This document shows positions 16,399 through 24,725 of a DNA stretch of 48,651 nucleotides, in pieces. The position numbers were made by a program, and so were the translations under genes. The notes under the pieces are model-generated. The model did no database searches. It had not been told where the DNA came from and worked only from the letters and a program-made list of their open reading frames with translations. Source of the stretch: Bacteriovorax sp. (GTDB lineage Bacteria; Bdellovibrionota; Bacteriovoracia; Bacteriovoracales; Bacteriovoracaceae); assembly GCA_014377485.1 (NCBI GenBank), contig JACMPM010000038.1, positions 1 through 48,651 of the forward strand, in the 5' to 3' direction. How positions within the stretch are numbered: position 1 is the stretch's first letter; the number at the start of each line of letters is the position of its first letter.

Positions 16399-16695
16399 AT
16401 GAGCGAAATAGTTATATTAAGTCCCTGCTCGGAAAAATTAAAAATTATTTTTAACCCTCAGTGGTTAAAAATTTTAAAAATTCTTGCTAAGGAAAAATTA
16501 AACGTAACTGCTATCAATGAGCAGATTGATATTCCTCAAAACCTGCTTTCATATCATTTAAAAGTTTTAGAAGAGCACCATTTTATTAAAGGTGAGCGAG
16601 CAGGTAAAAGTGTGGTATATCACAATTCCAATAACCTTACTTTTAAAAATAATAAAATGAAAATTAATCTTAATTGTTGCGAACTTAGTTTTTAA
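16399..16695 (+). CDS. ArsR-family winged-helix transcriptional regulator
   Basis: 98 residues, typical of ArsR/SmtB repressors. Helix-turn-helix in TAINEQIDIPQNLLSYHLKV (residues 37-56), followed by the beta-wing FIKGERAGKSVVYH. It lacks the canonical CVCDL metal site in the recognition-helix region, but has Cys10 and an adjacent C-terminal pair Cys93-Cys94 (NCCELSF). In Acidithiobacillus ferrooxidans ArsR, C-terminal cysteines bind As(III), so a thiol-based metalloid sensor is plausible (inference). It is 18 nt upstream of pstS in an apparent operon, with its own operator at 16373-16396. Phosphate-specific regulators (PhoB/PhoR/PhoU) are not in the cluster. Confidence 0.85.
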   Translation: MSEIVILSPCSEKLKIIFNPQWLKILKILAKEKLNVTAINEQIDIPQNLLSYHLKVLEEHHFIKGERAGKSVVYHNSNNLTFKNNKMKINLNCCELSF

Positions 16696-16713
16696 TAAGC
16701 GTAGGAGTTTTGT

Positions 16714-17508
16714 ATGAAGTTTTTTCTGTTGATCTCTCTTTTATTTTCTCAATTCTCTTTTGCCCAAGAGCAAACGATTACTCTTACAGGTTCAAGTACG
16801 ATTGCACCTCTTGCTATGGAAATTGGAAAACGGTTTGAAAAACTTCACCCTGGAATTAAAGTCGATGTTCAAACGGGTGGCTCTTCTCGTGGAATAAAAG
16901 ATGCAAGAGAAGGAACCGCTGATATTGGCATGGTTTCACGCTCGCTTAATCCTGACGAACAAGATCTAAAATTTTTCACAATGGCCAAGGATGGAGTAAG
17001 TGTAATTCTCCATAAAGATAATTCTGTTAAAGTTCTATCAACTGATCAGGTTATTAAAATCTATAAAGGCGAAATTAAAAACTGGAAAGAAGTAGGTGGA
17101 AGGGATGCTCCAATTACCGTTGTCAATAAAGCAGAAGGAAGATCAACTCTTGAACTTTTTTTACACTTTTTTAAATTGAAAAATTCTGAAATTAAGGCAA
17201 GTGTTGTTATAGGTGACAACGCTCAAGGAATTAAAACTGTTGCCGGTAATCCGAACGCTATTGGTTATGTTTCAATTGGAACTGCGGAGGCAGCAATAGT
17301 TGAAAAAAATCCGATAAAACTTATTTCAATGAATGGCATTGAAGCAACAACTGCTTCTGTGAAGAACAGCACATTTCCAATTTCACGTGTATTAAATCTT
17401 GTCACGAAAACCCAACCAAAGGGATCAATCAAAGAGTTTATTGAATTCTCAGTTTCAAATAAAATTAATGATCTTATTATTGAACAATTTTTTGTTCCGA
17501 TTCATTAA
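16714..17508 (+). CDS. pstS: Phosphate ABC transporter periplasmic binding protein
   Basis: 264 residues. Signal peptide (residues 1-17, ending SFA-QE). PstS-like motifs: LTGSSTIAPL at the mature N-terminus (phosphate-contacting Ser/Thr), TGGSSRGIKDAREG, ADIGMVSRSL, and NKAEGRSTLELFL for the second lobe. It is of the short PstS class (about 260-290 residues). AGGAG lies 7 nt before ATG. Binds inorganic phosphate in the periplasm and hands it to PstCA; second gene of the arsR-pst operon. Confidence 0.9.
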   Translation: MKFFLLISLLFSQFSFAQEQTITLTGSSTIAPLAMEIGKRFEKLHPGIKVDVQTGGSSRGIKDAREGTADIGMVSRSLNPDEQDLKFFTMAKDGVSVILHKDNSVKVLSTDQVIKIYKGEIKNWKEVGGRDAPITVVNKAEGRSTLELFLHFFKLKNSEIKASVVIGDNAQGIKTVAGNPNAIGYVSIGTAEAAIVEKNPIKLISMNGIEATTASVKNSTFPISRVLNLVTKTQPKGSIKEFIEFSVSNKINDLIIEQFFVPIH

Positions 17509-17510
17509 GC

Positions 17511-18341
17511 ATGTTTAAAACAATTAGTTATATTTTTGCATTGATCGGCTTCATTCTTCCTTTGTTAATTATCATTTATCTTTTTAGAGAAAGTCATGAA
17601 GCAATCAATCACTTTGGAATAAAAAAATTTCTTTTTGATCCTTCCTGGTATCCAAACGAAGGCCTTGTGGGCCTTGCCGCTCAAATTAATGGAAGTATTG
17701 CCGTTGCCTTTCTCTCAATTCTTTTAGCTGTCCCTTCTTCAGTTTCTTTCGTTTATACAAATGAATTTTTATTACCTAAAAAAATTACTTTTTTTAACAA
17801 CCTGGGAATAGATACCTTCTCAGGCATTCCTTCTGTTATTTTCGGACTTTGGGGGCTCGTTAAAGTTGTTCCTTATTTTGCCGTTAATCACCCTCCGGGG
17901 ACATCACTTTTAGTGGGGGCCATCATTCTCGGCATGATGATTTTTCCTGGATTAGTTGTGGGAATAAGAGGATTGATTCAAACTTTTAATCAACACTATC
18001 AGTTCTCTTCTGCAAGTTTAAATCTATCTTCCTATTCTTATTTTTTTAAAGTCTTCATCCCCGCAAATATTAAAGGTCTTACTGGTGTGTTCTTGTTACA
18101 ATTTGGCAGATCCCTTGGAGAAACAATGGCCGTTCTTATGGTGACTGGAAACGTTTCTCAAAATCCAGATTCACTTTTTTCACCAATTAGAACGCTTACC
18201 AGTAATATAGCGCTGGAAATGGCTTATGCAACAGGAGCTCATCGTTCAAGTCTTTTTATGAGTGGGCTCATCCTCGCTTGTGTTCTGCTTTTGCTTAGTC
18301 TTCTGGCCATATTTTTAAGACGAGATGATCATGAATATTAA
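17511..18341 (+). CDS. pstC: Phosphate ABC transporter permease PstC
   Basis: 276 residues, about six transmembrane segments. It carries the pst permease features GIPSVIFGLWGL and, near the C-terminus, the EAA-loop element GRSLGETMAVLMVTGN, which contacts the ATPase. It starts 2 nt after the pstS stop and overlaps pstA by 17 nt, consistent with translational coupling. Confidence 0.9.
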   Translation: MFKTISYIFALIGFILPLLIIIYLFRESHEAINHFGIKKFLFDPSWYPNEGLVGLAAQINGSIAVAFLSILLAVPSSVSFVYTNEFLLPKKITFFNNLGIDTFSGIPSVIFGLWGLVKVVPYFAVNHPPGTSLLVGAIILGMMIFPGLVVGIRGLIQTFNQHYQFSSASLNLSSYSYFFKVFIPANIKGLTGVFLLQFGRSLGETMAVLMVTGNVSQNPDSLFSPIRTLTSNIALEMAYATGAHRSSLFMSGLILACVLLLLSLLAIFLRRDDHEY

Positions 18342-19152
18342 AAAAAATTTAATTGTTTTGATTTCATTTCCTATTCTGATTTTATTTTTCATGATGATTT
18401 CAAATATTATTCTTGAAGGACACGCTGGTCTTTCCTGGAATTATTTTGTGACAGAAGCAAGTCATGCCGGGAGAAGCGGGGGAATCGCTCCGATCATAGT
18501 TTCCACGACGATAATTGTTATTCTAACTCTTCTTATTTCGACGCCATTTTCTTTTTGTAGTGCTCTGATATTAACATTGGTCATTTCAAAAAATCGTTAC
18601 TTGCTTTCACTTTTTGAAATTTCACTTACTCTTTTAAGTGGTCTGCCCTCAGTAGTTTTTGGATTATTTGGCAGTGCTTTTTTTGGCAAGACATTAGGAT
18701 TTGGTTATTCTCTGATTTCAGGCGCCCTAACTCTTTCATGCATGGTTTTACCGTTTTATACCAAAATCTTGCACGATAATTTTAAAATACTCCCTAGGGA
18801 GTATTTTTTGTCTGGCAAGGCCCTGGATCTTTCCTTGTATCAATTTGCAAAAAATATTCTCATTCCACTCAACCTTTATGCAATAGCCGCTGGTGCAATC
18901 TTTTCTATCAGCCGTGCGCTTGGAGAAACGGCAGCTTTGATTTTTACCAGCGGCTACGTTGATCGATATCCTCATTCACTCCTTGATTCAGGACGAACTC
19001 TTTCTATTCATATCTACGACCTGGCCCTAAATATTCCAGGCGGCGATCAAGCCGCTCTCAAGGCTTCATTTGTCTTTTTGTTATTATCTTTAACTATCAA
19101 TTTTATTTTAAGTGTAGTTCTAAAAAATACACTTCTAAGAGGTCTTCAATGA
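18325..19152 (+). CDS. pstA: Phosphate ABC transporter permease PstA
   Basis: 275 residues, six predicted membrane segments. Shares LSGLPSVVFGLFG and the EAA-type loop SRALGETAALIFTSGY with PstC. Two possible starts, ATG 18325 and ATG 18331, both inside the pstC end; the second has slightly better spacing to GACGAG. The stop overlaps pstB by 4 nt (ATGA). Together with PstC it forms the channel. Confidence 0.9.
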   Translation: MIMNIKKNLIVLISFPILILFFMMISNIILEGHAGLSWNYFVTEASHAGRSGGIAPIIVSTTIIVILTLLISTPFSFCSALILTLVISKNRYLLSLFEISLTLLSGLPSVVFGLFGSAFFGKTLGFGYSLISGALTLSCMVLPFYTKILHDNFKILPREYFLSGKALDLSLYQFAKNILIPLNLYAIAAGAIFSISRALGETAALIFTSGYVDRYPHSLLDSGRTLSIHIYDLALNIPGGDQAALKASFVFLLLSLTINFILSVVLKNTLLRGLQ

Positions 19153-19904
19153 TTCAAGTTAAAAATTATTATTTATCTTTTGGAAAAAAGAAAATATTGA
19201 ATGATATCAACTATCAGTTTCAAGCTGGCATTACTGCCATCGTAGGACCTTCCGGGAGCGGTAAATCAAGTTTCGTTTTAAGCTTAAACAGATTGACTGA
19301 TCTTTATTCAAATACCAGATATTCCGGTGAAATTCTTTTCGAAGACAATAATATTTTAATTCAGAAGAAAAATCTGGGAAAAATTCGTCATGCAATTGGA
19401 ACTGTCTTTCAAAAACCAACTCCCTTTCCCGTTTCTATCTACAAAAATCTAGAACTCTCGTTAATAGAATTGGGCACAGTTGAGAAAAAAAACTATCTTG
19501 AAAAAATTAAAGAAGTTTTGAAAAAAGTCTCACTATGGGAAGATGTTCAAGACAATTTACACAAAAGCGCCTTGAAACTCTCAGGTGGACAGCAGCAAAA
19601 ACTTTGCATTGCCAGAACTCTTCTCTTAAATCCAAAAATTCTTATTTTAGATGAACCGTGCAGCTCGCTGGACCCGATTTCTACTCTACAAATCGAAGAA
19701 CTTTTAATACAAATTGCCAAACTTACTCCCGTGATTATTGTAACTCATAATCTGAAGCAGGCTAAACGAATTGCAGAGCACCTCATTGTTTTTGGAATTC
19801 ATGAAGGTGTGGGAAGTATTATTGAAAAAGGTCGTAGTGAAGAGGTTTTCCTGGCCCCTAAACATCATTTCACAAAAACCTATTTAGAGTATGAAGCTTT
19901 TTAA
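19149..19904 (+). CDS. pstB: Phosphate ABC transporter ATPase PstB
   Basis: 251 residues. Walker A GPSGSGKSS, Q-loop in GTVFQKPTPFPVSIYKN (the PFPxSIYxN segment is diagnostic of PstB), signature LSGGQQQKLCIARTL, Walker B ILILDEPCSSLD and the switch His in VTHNLKQA. Overlaps pstA by 4 nt. No phoU follows, which is unusual because PhoU normally closes pst operons; the signalling branch is therefore absent here or encoded elsewhere. Confidence 0.92.
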   Translation: MIQVKNYYLSFGKKKILNDINYQFQAGITAIVGPSGSGKSSFVLSLNRLTDLYSNTRYSGEILFEDNNILIQKKNLGKIRHAIGTVFQKPTPFPVSIYKNLELSLIELGTVEKKNYLEKIKEVLKKVSLWEDVQDNLHKSALKLSGGQQQKLCIARTLLLNPKILILDEPCSSLDPISTLQIEELLIQIAKLTPVIIVTHNLKQAKRIAEHLIVFGIHEGVGSIIEKGRSEEVFLAPKHHFTKTYLEYEAF

Positions 19905-19981
19905 AAGTCTTAGTTGTAAATGCTATATTTTATTCAAACGAAGAGAAGATGGTAAGATTTTGCCATTACGATTTTTGCTAA

Positions 19982-19993
19982 TTTCAGCTGAAA
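19982..19993. repeat. 12-bp palindrome between pstB and rlmN
   Basis: TTTCAGCTGAAA is a perfect palindrome in the 167-nt gap. It may be a regulator site for rlmN or chance; no promoter was clearly matched to it. Confidence 0.3.
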
Positions 19994-20071
19994 CTTGCGA
20001 TTATTTCTTTACTGTCGTTCACTAAAAGTAGTACTTTCTCCGAACTTTATACAATTGGATCAGGCCTGATT

Positions 20072-21094
20072 ATGACACTTGAGAAATCTATTTACGAATT
20101 ATCGCAAGAAGAGCTTAAATCTTTTCTGGCGAGTAAAGATTTATCAACTGATTTATCAACAACCATTTTTCGTAATCTTTACAAAAATAATAAGCACGAA
20201 CAACCAATTGGTAAGAAGCTTTTAGCTGTTCTGGAAAAATCTTTTAATTTTGATCTTCCAACGATAGATACTGTTTCAAAATCTCCAGATGGAACAGTGA
20301 AATTCTTGATGGGATTCAATGATGGAAAGTCGGTTGAAACCGTTCTCATTCCTTTTCATAAACGTTTTACCGTCTGCCTGTCTTCCCAAGTAGGCTGTGC
20401 GATGAAATGCAGTTTCTGTTACACGGGAACAATGGGACTCTCGAGACATTTAAAAAGCAGTGAAATAATTGGACAATATATTGTAGCAGCCAATTATCTC
20501 GAAAATGTTCTGGGACTAAAAACCATGGCACCTAATATTGTTTTCATGGGACAAGGTGAACCACTCCACAACGCCGATGAAGTTTTAAACGCCATCAACG
20601 TTATGATGGAACCACTAGGGCTTGGAATGGGTCCACGTCAAATGACACTTTCAACAGCAGGTTATTTGCCCGGTATAAAAAAACTTAATAATTTCCCCAA
20701 AATTAATATCGCACTTTCTCTGCATTCACCCTTTAACGATATTAGAAAAGAATTGATTCCTATCAACCAACATTTTCCACTTGAAGATATTTTTGAAGCT
20801 CTCGATGGACTAGATTTGATGAAGAGACAATTTATCGTCTATGAATATCTTTTGATCGATGGCCTGAACGACCGCTTAGAAGACGCTGACAAACTCGAGG
20901 AGCTTCTTGGCGAAAGAAAGGCAGCGATCAATATCATTCCCTTCAATCCCTTTCCGGGAAGCAAATACAAGCGTCCATCAGATGAGAAGGTTGAACTCTT
21001 CAAAGAAATGCTGGTGGAGAGAAAACTGAGAACGATGATCAGAACAACTAAAGGAAGCGATATTCTCGCAGCGTGTGGACAACTAAAATCCTAA
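20072..21094 (+). CDS. rlmN: 23S rRNA (adenine-2503-C2)/tRNA methyltransferase RlmN
   Basis: 340-residue radical SAM enzyme. Cluster motif C109-x3-C113-x2-C116 (GCAMKCSFCYTG), preceded by VCLSSQVGC; near the C-terminus Cys335 in LAACGQL is the methyl-carrying cysteine of the RlmN/Cfr mechanism. FMGQGEPLHN and ALSLHSP match RlmN. It methylates A2503 of 23S rRNA and A37 of some tRNAs. A Cfr resistance protein is less likely because the sequence follows the housekeeping pattern and the locus is not mobile. Monocistronic; ribosome binding site weak. Confidence 0.93.
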   Translation: MTLEKSIYELSQEELKSFLASKDLSTDLSTTIFRNLYKNNKHEQPIGKKLLAVLEKSFNFDLPTIDTVSKSPDGTVKFLMGFNDGKSVETVLIPFHKRFTVCLSSQVGCAMKCSFCYTGTMGLSRHLKSSEIIGQYIVAANYLENVLGLKTMAPNIVFMGQGEPLHNADEVLNAINVMMEPLGLGMGPRQMTLSTAGYLPGIKKLNNFPKINIALSLHSPFNDIRKELIPINQHFPLEDIFEALDGLDLMKRQFIVYEYLLIDGLNDRLEDADKLEELLGERKAAINIIPFNPFPGSKYKRPSDEKVELFKEMLVERKLRTMIRTTKGSDILAACGQLKS

Positions 21095-21191
21095 ATCTTT
21101 GTGTAATTTTTACAAGCTTGAGTTAATTAATCCTTATCTTATTTATGGGCATGTTAAAATTATTTTAAATAATAAATGTCTAGGAGTTTAA

Positions 21192-21491
21192 ATGAAAACA
21201 TTACTTTTTTTATCGTTATTTGCAATCCTTCCACTCGCAGCGAGAGCTGAATTCGATGTTGAGCTTACTGGCACTCAATATGGACAGTCTACAGACGGTG
21301 ATAATACTCTGGCATGTGAAAATGCAAAGTATAACGTTAAAATCACTGCCCGCAATCAGAGTACGAATGATTTTGAAATGAATATTCTAAGCATAGGTGA
21401 ATGTCACGACTGCGCGAGCGATCCTGAAGAATATAATCCGGACAATGTTACTTGTTATGTAGATTATTCTTACATGAACGTGATGAATTAA
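21192..21491 (+). CDS. Small secreted Cys-containing protein, unknown function
   Basis: 99 residues; TAGGAG upstream of ATG. Signal peptide ending near AARA-EF (residue 20). The mature part is about 80 residues, acidic, with four cysteines (CENAKYN, GECHDCAS, VTCYVDY) that could make two disulfides. No homologous family recognised. Weak hairpin and T-run after the stop. Confidence 0.65.
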   Translation: MKTLLFLSLFAILPLAARAEFDVELTGTQYGQSTDGDNTLACENAKYNVKITARNQSTNDFEMNILSIGECHDCASDPEEYNPDNVTCYVDYSYMNVMN

Positions 21492-21517
21492 TTTTTTAAA
21501 TATTTTTTAATCAAGGC

Positions 21518-21537
21518 TCAGTTCGCTGGTTTTTTTT
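21518..21537 (+). terminator. Weak terminator with TTCG tetraloop
   Basis: TCAG-TTCG-CTGG (one wobble pair) followed by eight T, 26 nt after the stop. The stem is only 4 bp but the UUCG loop and T-run are typical. Confidence 0.3.
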
Positions 21538-21538
21538 A

Positions 21539-21679
21539 TTAACTATTACAAACTGCATTTACTTTTTCGCATGCTGAGAATGCACCTATCACTTGGATCA
21601 CGTCTGATATGCGTCCACCGCCGCCACAGAACCGAAAAAATTTTGTTGGAATTCTTAGAACTACTACTGCAAAAAGATT
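21539..21679 (-). pseudogene. C-terminal fragment of a small secreted protein, probable remnant
   Basis: Open from after a TGA at 21680 to TAA at 21539, without a start codon or ribosome binding site. The end is protein-like: FCGGGGRISDVIQ and AFSACEKVNAVCNS, with regular Cys spacing. It may be the remains of a secreted Cys protein; chance is possible. Confidence 0.2.
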
Positions 21680-21777
21680 TCACAAATAGCCCTCGAGAAA
21701 TAATATATTATAGTTATGACTTGAGATAAATTTGGTATGTATTAATAGACTACAAAAGTTTATTAGCGAGAAAAAAT

Positions 21778-22281
21778 ATGAGTAAATTTACCCCCGCAGA
21801 CTCTCTAGATTGGTCTCCTTTTAGATTAGGAACATCTCTAAAGCCAAGACCCTTAAATTCGATCGAAGGAATCGTAGATCGTATTAGAATAGCGGCCTTT
21901 GCCGAGAGGCAGGCCTATTATGCTTTTTTAGAAGCAGCAAGAATTTTTGCCGACGATGTTTCTGAGGATTTAATTAAAGCATGGAAGCGAATTGCGCTAG
22001 AAGAAGCTAAGCATGAATCATGGCTTTTAAAAAGGCTGGTGGAAATTAATCAAGATGTCGCAGAATTACCAGTGGGTCTTGGGTTGTATAATTCCTTTTG
22101 TAAATGTGAGACAGCTAAAGAATTTACTTTGTATATTTCAGACTCAGAAGAAAAAGGCCGTCTCGCTGGTTTGAAATTCGTTGAGGCACTACAGATAAGG
22201 GACCCTGAGACTGCAAAGATTTTTTCAGCTATTGCTTTTGAGGAAATAGATCATATTTCGCTGGCAAAAAAATATTTTTAA
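21778..22281 (+). CDS. Ferritin-like di-iron protein
   Basis: 167 residues, mostly helical, with the repeated E...ExxH pattern of ferritin-like di-iron proteins: Glu in AERQAYYAF (helix 1), EEAKHES (helix 2), EEKGRLAG (helix 3) and EEIDHIS (helix 4). This gives a complete set of carboxylate and His ligands. Related families include DUF455-type proteins, rubrerythrin-like oxidases and tRNA hydroxylases; which applies cannot be said. An SLKPRPLNSIEGI N-terminal region precedes helix 1. No signal peptide. Ends 6 nt from the convergent carboxypeptidase. Confidence 0.75.
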   Translation: MSKFTPADSLDWSPFRLGTSLKPRPLNSIEGIVDRIRIAAFAERQAYYAFLEAARIFADDVSEDLIKAWKRIALEEAKHESWLLKRLVEINQDVAELPVGLGLYNSFCKCETAKEFTLYISDSEEKGRLAGLKFVEALQIRDPETAKIFSAIAFEEIDHISLAKKYF

Positions 22282-22287
22282 TTACGA

Positions 22288-23391
22288 TTATCTTTTAACA
22301 ATCAATTCTATTCTCTCAATAAACTTAATGAGCGCCGGTCGGTTTTGTTGATAGTAATAATCAATACTCGAGTAATCAGGCCATTTAGAATTTGATAGCT
22401 CTATTGTGATTTGCAAATCTTTACGCCAATAAATACTCCAGTCCTGCATTCCACCGTTTACTTCATACCAGGCAAATCCATTAGTGATTCCATTTGAGAA
22501 AGTTGTTGAAGCAGCAATATACGGCGCGTTTTGGGCGTATTCATGGCTTAGGTCTTTCACCAGGTCTTCTTCAGGAAAGCGATCCGGAATTGTGTCCCAA
22601 GGGTAATTAACCACTTCTGAACCGCCATGAAAGTTGGCCGAGAGTCTAAAATTGTGTTCGCCTTGCCACTTCATGACTGCTTGAGTTTCAGGCTCTCTTT
22701 TATCTGTCGTATCTTGATTGTCTGAAGTCGAGAAATCAGGAAAGTCGCGATTGAGGTCAGAGTGATTGCTATTAGCTCTTGTTCCAGCTGCTGCTCCATC
22801 AGGATTCATTGAAACAAGAATATGAATTTGGAATTTATCAAGAAGGGTAGTGAGTCTAGGATCTTTTCCGTAATTCTCTACACATTCTTTGATAAATCGA
22901 AGCATGACTTCTCTTCCGACAATTTCATCACCGTGCATATTTGCAATATATTTGAACTCTGGTCGATCATCATCCAAATTGGCGTTTCGAGAGAGTTTCA
23001 TAACCCATAGATCGCGATTCTTTACAGATTTTCCAATTGAATAAAGCTTGGTAATGCCAGGATATTTTTTAGCAATTATTTTTAAATCTTTTTCTACAGC
23101 TTCTGGAGTTGGGTACTCGCTTCTCAAATTTTGATTTGCATTTTCCAGTGGTCTGTATTCAATTAAGTTTTGTTGTAAAAAACCTTCCAGACCCTTTGGT
23201 CCATAAAGTTCAAAGCCAGAAGTGCTGACATGATCAATCGTTAATTCGGGTCTTGATTTAAGAAGTTCGAAAATTTCTGATTTATTTTCTTTAATCCAAT
23301 AGGATTCGTCAATAGTGTGCTTGGTAGCGATGTTAGTGGCGAGCGACGAAGTTGAAAAAAAGAGAACAATAAGGCCCGTGTTAAATCTCAT
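22288..23391 (-). CDS. Secreted M14-family zinc carboxypeptidase
   Basis: 367 residues. Signal peptide (about 1-19, ending SLAT). A propeptide-like segment of about 70 residues precedes the catalytic domain. Zinc ligands His153 and Glu156 in NMHGDEIVGRE and His255 in NFHGGSE; substrate-binding MNPDGAA and DLNRDFPD; catalytic Glu331 in ITIELSNSKWP. The pattern is closest to the N/E-type (carboxypeptidase M/D/E) subfamily that removes C-terminal basic residues. It acts outside the cytoplasm, plausibly in nutrient peptide digestion. Usual C-terminal transthyretin-like domain is missing. Confidence 0.92.
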   Translation of the reverse strand: MRFNTGLIVLFFSTSSLATNIATKHTIDESYWIKENKSEIFELLKSRPELTIDHVSTSGFELYGPKGLEGFLQQNLIEYRPLENANQNLRSEYPTPEAVEKDLKIIAKKYPGITKLYSIGKSVKNRDLWVMKLSRNANLDDDRPEFKYIANMHGDEIVGREVMLRFIKECVENYGKDPRLTTLLDKFQIHILVSMNPDGAAAGTRANSNHSDLNRDFPDFSTSDNQDTTDKREPETQAVMKWQGEHNFRLSANFHGGSEVVNYPWDTIPDRFPEEDLVKDLSHEYAQNAPYIAASTTFSNGITNGFAWYEVNGGMQDWSIYWRKDLQITIELSNSKWPDYSSIDYYYQQNRPALIKFIERIELIVKR

Positions 23392-23441
23392 AATCCATCC
23401 TAGATAATGCTATTTTTTTATATATTTCTTATCTAAGAATA

Positions 23442-23564
23442 ATGGATGATAAAAATTTAGGAGATAAAATTAACGAATGTTATGAATTGTTGGGAAAAAA
23501 GAAGTATCACCCAACTAGAATGGTTGGGTGCTCGCTAGTGGATTATTTTTTTTTCAAAAGTTAG
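23442..23564 (+). CDS. Possible 40-codon small ORF containing alternative hairpins
   Basis: ATG frame of 40 codons with protein-like composition (starts MDDKNLGDKINECYELL). Ribosome binding site weak (AAGAA). Within it CACCCAAC (23508-23515) pairs with GTTGGGTG (23523-23530); alternatively ACTAG (23514-23518) pairs with CTAGT (23535-23539) just before nine T. The second fold resembles a terminator and the first would prevent it. It may be a small RNA or peptide, or chance. Confidence 0.2.
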   Translation: MDDKNLGDKINECYELLGKKKYHPTRMVGCSLVDYFFFKS

Positions 23565-23575
23565 AAAGCGTGATT

Positions 23576-23769
23576 TCATTCGTTATGAATGAAACCGGGA
23601 AAGCACCTGAGTATGCAAAGTGGCTCAATCACACGAGCAGCTTCAACTCCACCCATGTCTTCAATTTCCCATCTAAATTGATCTAAAATTGAATTCTCAT
23701 CTTTGCCACTGTCGGTTTAGCATAGGTGAATTTAGGGTTCACTCCAGATCCTCTTACTGCTATATTCAT
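23576..23769 (-). pseudogene. Frameshifted small ORF (degraded gene)
   Basis: AAGGAG precedes an ATG at 23769. The frame reads 28 codons (RGSGVNPKFTYAKPTVAK) to TAG at 23683; a one-base shift near 23702 restores a sensible continuation DENSILDQFRWEIEDMGG down to TGA at 23576. Joined, it would give about 65 residues. Family not recognised; the rest of the 494-nt gap holds nothing clearer. Confidence 0.3.
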
Positions 23770-23885
23770 TTTTGGCAAGCGAACTCCTTGAAATGTTTTT
23801 TCTTAGCATAATAAAATATTAGTTATTGATTATATTATCCAAGATAATTATTGAATGTGAATGGTAGTAATTAGATAATGATTTT

Positions 23886-24575
23886 TTATGTCGATAATCC
23901 ACATAGCTTATTGGCCGGAACAGCAATATCGATTTTTTTGGGTTGGGCAAGTTTTAGATTGTTCATAATTTCAGTGAACTCAGCCAAAGTGCGATTATTT
24001 CCAATTCTCGGATTGAATTTTTTCTCAAGCTCAACAGTTGTGTAAGTAAACCCTTTGTAGTCATGGGCCGGATAAATTTTGGTTTCATTTGGTAATGTGA
24101 AAATTTTATCCTTGATACTCTCATACATTTTTTTAGGATCACCTTGTTGAAAATCTGTGCGACCTGTTCCATGGATAAGAAGTACGTCTCCAGTAAAAAT
24201 CATTTTATCAATTAAAAAACTCATGCAACTATTGGTATGGCCGGGTGTCGCAATTGCTTTAAGAGAGTACTTTCCAAATTTTATTTCATCTCCCTCTTTT
24301 AAAGCATGATCTACACATGGTACTAATGCCTCTGAACTAATGGCAGTTTTAGCTCCAGTTTTTTTTCTAATTTCGCCAGATCCAGTAATATGATCAGCAT
24401 GTAAATGAGTATCAAGTATATATTTTAAATTAAGTCCCATTTCTGAGATGAGTTTCAGGTCGCGATCTACATTCTCAAGGACCGTATCTATTATAATCGC
24501 TTCTTTAGTCAATTCATCGGCCAGAAGATAAGTATAAGTTGAAGTTTCGGAATCAATTAATTGATAAAAAATCAT
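23886..24575 (-). CDS. ETHE1-like persulfide dioxygenase (MBL fold)
   Basis: 229 residues from ATG 24575, which has AAGGA 6 nt upstream; the frame is open upstream but that part (to 24701) has no ribosome binding site. Metallo-beta-lactamase fold: THLHADH (His57, His59, Asp61, His62), TPGHT (His113), Asp130 in FTGDVL, His171 in YPAHD. The segment GTGRTDFQQGDP is characteristic of persulfide dioxygenases (mononuclear Fe(II), glutathione persulfide to sulfite) rather than glyoxalase II. Cytoplasmic sulfur detoxification is likely. Divergent from the MscS gene with a 150-nt shared promoter region. Confidence 0.88.
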   Translation of the reverse strand: MIFYQLIDSETSTYTYLLADELTKEAIIIDTVLENVDRDLKLISEMGLNLKYILDTHLHADHITGSGEIRKKTGAKTAISSEALVPCVDHALKEGDEIKFGKYSLKAIATPGHTNSCMSFLIDKMIFTGDVLLIHGTGRTDFQQGDPKKMYESIKDKIFTLPNETKIYPAHDYKGFTYTTVELEKKFNPRIGNNRTLAEFTEIMNNLKLAQPKKIDIAVPANKLCGLST

Positions 24576-24725
24576 ACTGGTCCTTGTTCTTAGTTTTGAA
24601 AGAAAATGGAAAATCTTCGTCTCAAATATTATCTTAGGCTTAAGAAGAAAAGAAGCAATGAATTGACCCTTGTGTGCTTTAGATGTAAATTTTTTTATCA
24701 AATTAAGGTTTTCCAGGTGTCAATT

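Noticed and set aside
20072-21094. Cfr-type antibiotic resistance methyltransferase
   Set aside because: Motifs and genomic setting agree with housekeeping RlmN.
23733-23750. tRNA-like GGGTTCACTCC element
   Set aside because: No matching D-arm, anticodon arm or acceptor stem around it.
24606-24725. N-terminal extension of the MscS ORF
   Set aside because: It overlaps the promoter region of the divergent ETHE1-like gene, has no ribosome site, and would put 40 basic residues in front of a clear signal peptide.
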